8,966 nucleotides of DNA from Candidatus Blautia intestinipullorum (GTDB taxonomy: Bacteria > Bacillota > Clostridia > Lachnospirales > Lachnospiraceae): contig DWVA01000292.1 of NCBI GenBank assembly GCA_019120475.1, forward strand, positions 1 through 8,966. Direction: 5' to 3'. A program made the translations under genes and the position numbers. The notes beneath the pieces are model-generated. The model was not told the origin of the DNA. It made no database searches and was given only the letters and a program-made list of their open reading frames with translations. Shown piece after piece: positions 6,072 through 8,966 of this stretch (the stretch's first letter is position 1; each line of letters begins with the position of its first letter).

Positions 6072-6710
6072 ATGAGCATTAAAATACCTATTGAAACTTC
6101 TGCCCGCCATATTCACGTGAGCAGGGAAGATTTTGAATTTCTTTTCGGTCGGGGAAGCGAACTTCATTATATCAAAGAACTCAGCCAGCCCGGACAGTAT
6201 CTCTGCCAGGAACGCCTAAGCGTCCTCGGTCCCAAAGGCACCTTTGAAAATATCGCGATCCTGGGTCCGTTCCGAAAAGAAACGCAGGTGGAACTTTCTC
6301 TTACAGACACGAGAAAGCTTGGAATTCCCGGCTGTATCCGCCAGTCCGGCGATATTGAAGGAACTCCCGGCTGTATCCTGCGGGGGCCCTGCGGTGAACT
6401 TGCGATACAGAAAGGCGTCATCGTGGCAAAGCGCCACATCCATATGACTCCGGACAACGCCCTTGCACTGAATGTTCATGATAACGACGAAGTCTTCGTC
6501 CTGACAAAAAGTTACGGACGCGCCCTTATTTATGCAGACGTTGTCGTACGGGTGAGCTGGGATTTCAGGCTTTCCATGCATGTGGACACAGACGAAGCCA
6601 ACGCATTCTCCAGCGACGCAGAGCCTTACGGTGTGATCGTCAAGCTCTTTGATGACAATTACAGCACAGATAAGTGGATCGACGAAGTTCTCTCCGGCAT
6701 CCACAGATAA
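6072..6710 (+). CDS. pduL: PduL-type phosphate acyltransferase (phosphotransacylase)
   Basis: The 212-residue protein is of the PduL family, zinc enzymes unrelated to Pta that interconvert acyl-CoA plus phosphate and acyl-phosphate plus CoA. Family motifs are intact: SARHIHVS with His13 and His15, QVELSLTD (72-79) with Glu74, AKRHIHMTP with His122 and His124, and MHVDTDEANA with His170 (169-178). The paired His residues are known zinc ligands of the family. The N-terminus begins directly at the catalytic motif with no encapsulation-peptide extension, and no microcompartment gene is nearby. A free cytoplasmic enzyme working with acetate or propionate kinase is therefore more likely. About 34 residues follow the last motif, and this tail does not look like the usual PduL ending. 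An ATAGGAG SD lies 8 nt before the ATG. The gene is monocistronic, divergent from the transglutaminase operon. Confidence 0.92.
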   Translation: MSIKIPIETSARHIHVSREDFEFLFGRGSELHYIKELSQPGQYLCQERLSVLGPKGTFENIAILGPFRKETQVELSLTDTRKLGIPGCIRQSGDIEGTPGCILRGPCGELAIQKGVIVAKRHIHMTPDNALALNVHDNDEVFVLTKSYGRALIYADVVVRVSWDFRLSMHVDTDEANAFSSDAEPYGVIVKLFDDNYSTDKWIDEVLSGIHR

Positions 6711-6753
6711 AAAATGCCCATGCGGTCCGTACCTAATCCACATGGGCATTTTT
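6710..6753. terminator. Bidirectional terminator between pduL and the NlpC/P60 gene
   Basis: A perfect 13-bp stem, AAAAATGCCCATG (6710-6722) with CATGGGCATTTTT (6741-6753), encloses an 18-nt loop. Each strand ends in five T residues after the GC part, so it can stop transcription from both convergent genes. The left arm begins at the last base of the pduL stop codon, and the NlpC/P60 stop lies 5 nt from the right arm. Confidence 0.88.
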
Positions 6754-6758
6754 GCCGG

Positions 6759-8867
6759 TTAATTCTGGATGGTTACTTCAATTTCTCCAAAATCTGTCTG
6801 TTCCGGAAATACAGCAGCCGCTCCTCTGGACACAGACGCATTCTGATCAAGAATACCCTGAAGAGTATCTGTGGTTTCTGTGCTTGCGCTTCCCTCACCG
6901 CCGTCTGAAACAGATTCTCCGTCTGTGTTTCCGGCATCTTCAAATGTAATCTCGATTTCACCGCCGGTCTGTTCTGTTGTCTCCGGCTCCGCAGCTTCCC
7001 CGTTATCTATGTTGACAATAATATCATCTGTCGTTTCTGATGTATTTTCCTGAACTGTCTCTCCGCTTGAAACCGTCTCAGAAGAAGCGGCCCCATCAGA
7101 TGTTAATTCCGCCACTGTCTCCGGTGACGCGTTGGATGCGGACTGTCCGGCGCTGATCATCTCCGCCTGCTCTTCCTCTGTGGGATAAAAAGAGGGCTGA
7201 CGGATATAACGAAAACTTGCCCCGTACGCTTCTCCCACAGTTACTCCATTTTTGCCGGAGGAACAATGCACCGCGATCCAGTCTCCGGCGTCTGTCTTTC
7301 CGCAGATGATGCCTACATGGTTGTCGCTTCCGGCTTCCGGACCGCTCTGAAATACCAGATCTCCGGGCTGCGCATCCTGCTCACTGACTACATTTGCGTT
7401 CAGCCACTGTTCAGATGTCCCGTCGCCGACTGCCTGCTGCATGGACTGATCAAGATATCCGTTTATCACTGACCATGTTACAAAACCGCTGCAGTCAAGA
7501 CCGTAGGCGCGGACCGTTCCTGTACTGGGACTTCCTTCCGCAGATACCTTTTCCGCATTTCCCCAGCTGGGATCCTCTCCGATCACAGTGGATTTTCCGC
7601 CCCAGAAATAACCCACTTCTCCTACCAGAGAATAGGCTGCGGCGATAACATTTACACGTTCCTCAGAAACATCATCTCCTACGCTCTGACGGATAAATCC
7701 TTTTGCATCCGTTACAATGGCGCAGAGCAGCTTACAGTCAGTCTCCACATATTTCTTCAGAACAGCGCGTTCTTCCTGAGGAATATTATTCTCTTTGATG
7801 TATGTGTTAATATGATAGTTTCCATAAGAAACATGGGATGGATTATTCTCATCCCTGATCAGCGGATTCATCTGCGCAAAAATCTCCGCCAGCTCGTTTT
7901 TTGCAGAAGAATCCAGGGTAAATTCCTTCTCTCCCTGACTGCTCTTCTGGTAAACATAAACCGCCAGGATATCCTGCCAGTTTCTCACAAGGAGAGAATC
8001 CTCAGAGGAAGTTTGTCCGTTTTCCCGGGAATCGCTGGCATCTGTCAGTTTATTCTTCTCTTTATATTCTTTTTCAATCTGACTCATGACATCGGCAAAA
8101 TCATCCGAAAAAGTAAGATGATAATTATCCTTCAGGCTGTCAAGATAAAATTCTTTTCCCGCATGAAGATTAGATACCATGCCGCTGTAGTAAACGGGAG
8201 TTCCTGTTTTTGCCGTTCCCGTGCCGTCTGACAGGCTGTCCGCTCCCTCTGTCTGACCTGAGCTTTGTTTTTTCAGCTTTGCGATCTTATCTTCCATGCT
8301 GACAAGAAGCTTATAGTTCGTTACCTGTTTTTTCTGCTGGTCTGTCAGCGCGTCATACAGCTTTCTTAGTTCTTTTACTTTTGCCTCATGATTCAGCGTA
8401 AGGTTTTCCTTTGCAAGTGACGCAATTTTTTCCACCAGCGTCTTTACCTGATCCTCTGACGGCGTAACTGAAGGCTCCGGCGCTGTTGTGCCCCCCGGTG
8501 TAGCTGAAGGGGTTCCCGATGGTCCCGGCGTAGCCGAGGGTTCTTCCGGCGCTGTCGTAGGTTCCGGCGTAGCGGAAGGTTCCTCTGGCGCTGTTGTGGG
8601 TTCCGGTGTAGCTGAAGGTTCCTCCGGCGCTGTTGTGGGTTCCGGCGTAGCGGAGGGTTCCTCCGGCGCTGCTGTGGGTTCCGGCGCAGCCGTTGGTTCA
8701 GGTTCTGCTGTAGGTTCCGGCGCAGCGGAAGGTTCCTCCGAACTGCCGTCTCCAAAATCCGTTACCGGGCTTCCTGCTTCTGCAGCCTGCACCGGACCTG
8801 CTCCGGACATGATCATAGCTGCCGCCAAAGTTACACACAAACATTTTGTAACATATTTATTTTTCAT
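6759..8867 (-). CDS. Secreted NlpC/P60 cysteine hydrolase with Pro-rich repeats and acidic C-terminal tail
   Basis: The 702-residue protein has a signal peptide (basic start, hydrophobic core, likely cleavage after PVQA at about 28). A Pro/Glu/Ala/Thr/Ser-rich region follows (about 44-136) with 13-residue repeats of EEPSATPEPTTAP. Next is a helical segment (about 140-200, including KLYDALTDQQKKQV) of a kind common in Firmicutes surface proteins, then a middle region (about 225-400) with NWQDILAVYVY. The NlpC/P60 domain spans about 405-560, with Cys459 (GLDCSGF), His517 (DNHVGII) and His534 (AVHCSS) as the expected catalytic residues. Such enzymes cleave peptide bonds in peptidoglycan stems. 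Residues about 565-702 are acidic and Ser/Thr/Glu-rich. No LPXTG or other wall anchor is seen. An ATG at 8897 is in frame, but 8867 begins the canonical signal peptide and the other lies at the predicted mRNA start. The SD AAAGGAG is 13 nt before the ATG, rather far. Confidence 0.9.
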   Translation of the reverse strand: MKNKYVTKCLCVTLAAAMIMSGAGPVQAAEAGSPVTDFGDGSSEEPSAAPEPTAEPEPTAAPEPTAAPEEPSATPEPTTAPEEPSATPEPTTAPEEPSATPEPTTAPEEPSATPGPSGTPSATPGGTTAPEPSVTPSEDQVKTLVEKIASLAKENLTLNHEAKVKELRKLYDALTDQQKKQVTNYKLLVSMEDKIAKLKKQSSGQTEGADSLSDGTGTAKTGTPVYYSGMVSNLHAGKEFYLDSLKDNYHLTFSDDFADVMSQIEKEYKEKNKLTDASDSRENGQTSSEDSLLVRNWQDILAVYVYQKSSQGEKEFTLDSSAKNELAEIFAQMNPLIRDENNPSHVSYGNYHINTYIKENNIPQEERAVLKKYVETDCKLLCAIVTDAKGFIRQSVGDDVSEERVNVIAAAYSLVGEVGYFWGGKSTVIGEDPSWGNAEKVSAEGSPSTGTVRAYGLDCSGFVTWSVINGYLDQSMQQAVGDGTSEQWLNANVVSEQDAQPGDLVFQSGPEAGSDNHVGIICGKTDAGDWIAVHCSSGKNGVTVGEAYGASFRYIRQPSFYPTEEEQAEMISAGQSASNASPETVAELTSDGAASSETVSSGETVQENTSETTDDIIVNIDNGEAAEPETTEQTGGEIEITFEDAGNTDGESVSDGGEGSASTETTDTLQGILDQNASVSRGAAAVFPEQTDFGEIEVTIQN
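8539..8730 (-). repeat. 39-bp tandem repeats coding the EEPSATPEPTTAP region
   Basis: Four 39-bp units (8539-8577, 8578-8616, 8617-8655 and 8656-8694) and a shortened 36-bp unit (8695-8730) stand head to tail inside the NlpC/P60 gene. On the plus strand each begins GGTTC. Most differences between the first three units are third-position and silent, so the peptide is kept while the DNA drifts. Flanking sequence at 8463-8538 continues the Pro/Thr-rich composition less regularly. Confidence 0.85.
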
Positions 8868-8911
8868 CCTGGCAAAGATACTCCTTTCCAAGAACATATC
8901 TCTATTCCCCT

Positions 8912-8917
8912 ATTATA
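8912..8917 (-). promoter_or_regulatory. Putative -10 box of the NlpC/P60 gene
   Basis: A consensus TATAAT lies on the minus strand, with a predicted start near 8905 and a leader of about 38 nt to the ATG at 8867. No convincing -35 is found 16-18 nt upstream (AAGCAA at 17 nt), so an activator or an alternative sigma factor is possible. The remaining bases to 8966 hold nothing else I can identify. Confidence 0.45.
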
Positions 8918-8966
8918 AAGGTATGTCTTCTATATTGCTTCTATCGCTTACAGATAACCTGTTTCA

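Noticed and set aside
8539..8730. Possible CRISPR-like array, because of the regular repeats
   Set aside because: The units are directly adjacent with no spacers, lie in frame and encode a 13-residue peptide repeat with silent variation.
8444..8755. Arg/Asn/Gln-rich 103-codon frame in the NlpC/P60 repeat region
   Set aside because: It is the 39-bp repeat read in another frame. Periodicity alone keeps it open.

Overview
The window reads as a chromosomal stretch of a Gram-positive, low-to-mid GC, anaerobic Clostridia-type bacterium, most likely Lachnospiraceae. The basis is purine-rich Shine-Dalgarno (SD) sites, near-consensus sigma-A promoters (TTGAAA-N17-TATAAT), a YkpA-type ABC-F protein very like the Bacillus one, a secreted NlpC/P60 enzyme with a Pro/Glu/Thr repeat, and a stand-alone PduL. 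This assignment is inference. I see no transposase, integrase, CRISPR array, tRNA, rRNA or phage gene.

Left part (1-2935). An Rrf2-type regulator runs off the left edge on the minus strand. Just upstream of it, on the same strand, is a six-to-seven-TM CcdA/DsbD-like thiol transporter. That gene is divergent from a plus-strand YkpA/YbiT-type ABC-F ATPase. The two divergent promoters sit back to back, and a short dyad lies exactly between their -35 boxes.

Centre (2936-5970). A compact three-gene minus-strand operon encodes a membrane-anchored transglutaminase-like protein, a seven-TM DUF4203-like protein with a 235-residue charged cytoplasmic tail, and a YbaK-type Cys-tRNA deacylase. The first two genes are 15 nt apart with the SD touching the upstream stop, and the last two overlap by 41 nt. 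The operon converges on the ABC-F gene. The plus-strand terminator candidate lies partly inside the end of ybaK, next to a classical minus-strand terminator.

Right part (5971-8966). A single pduL gene (phosphotransacylase) is divergent from the transglutaminase operon. It converges on a secreted NlpC/P60 protein, and the two share one bidirectional terminator. The NlpC/P60 protein has a signal peptide, a Pro-rich region coded by 39-bp repeats, a helical linker, the catalytic domain and a long acidic tail.

Most of this is ordinary housekeeping and cell-envelope content. The least explained part is the transglutaminase / seven-TM protein pair. I did not find a convincing undescribed defence or mobile system.
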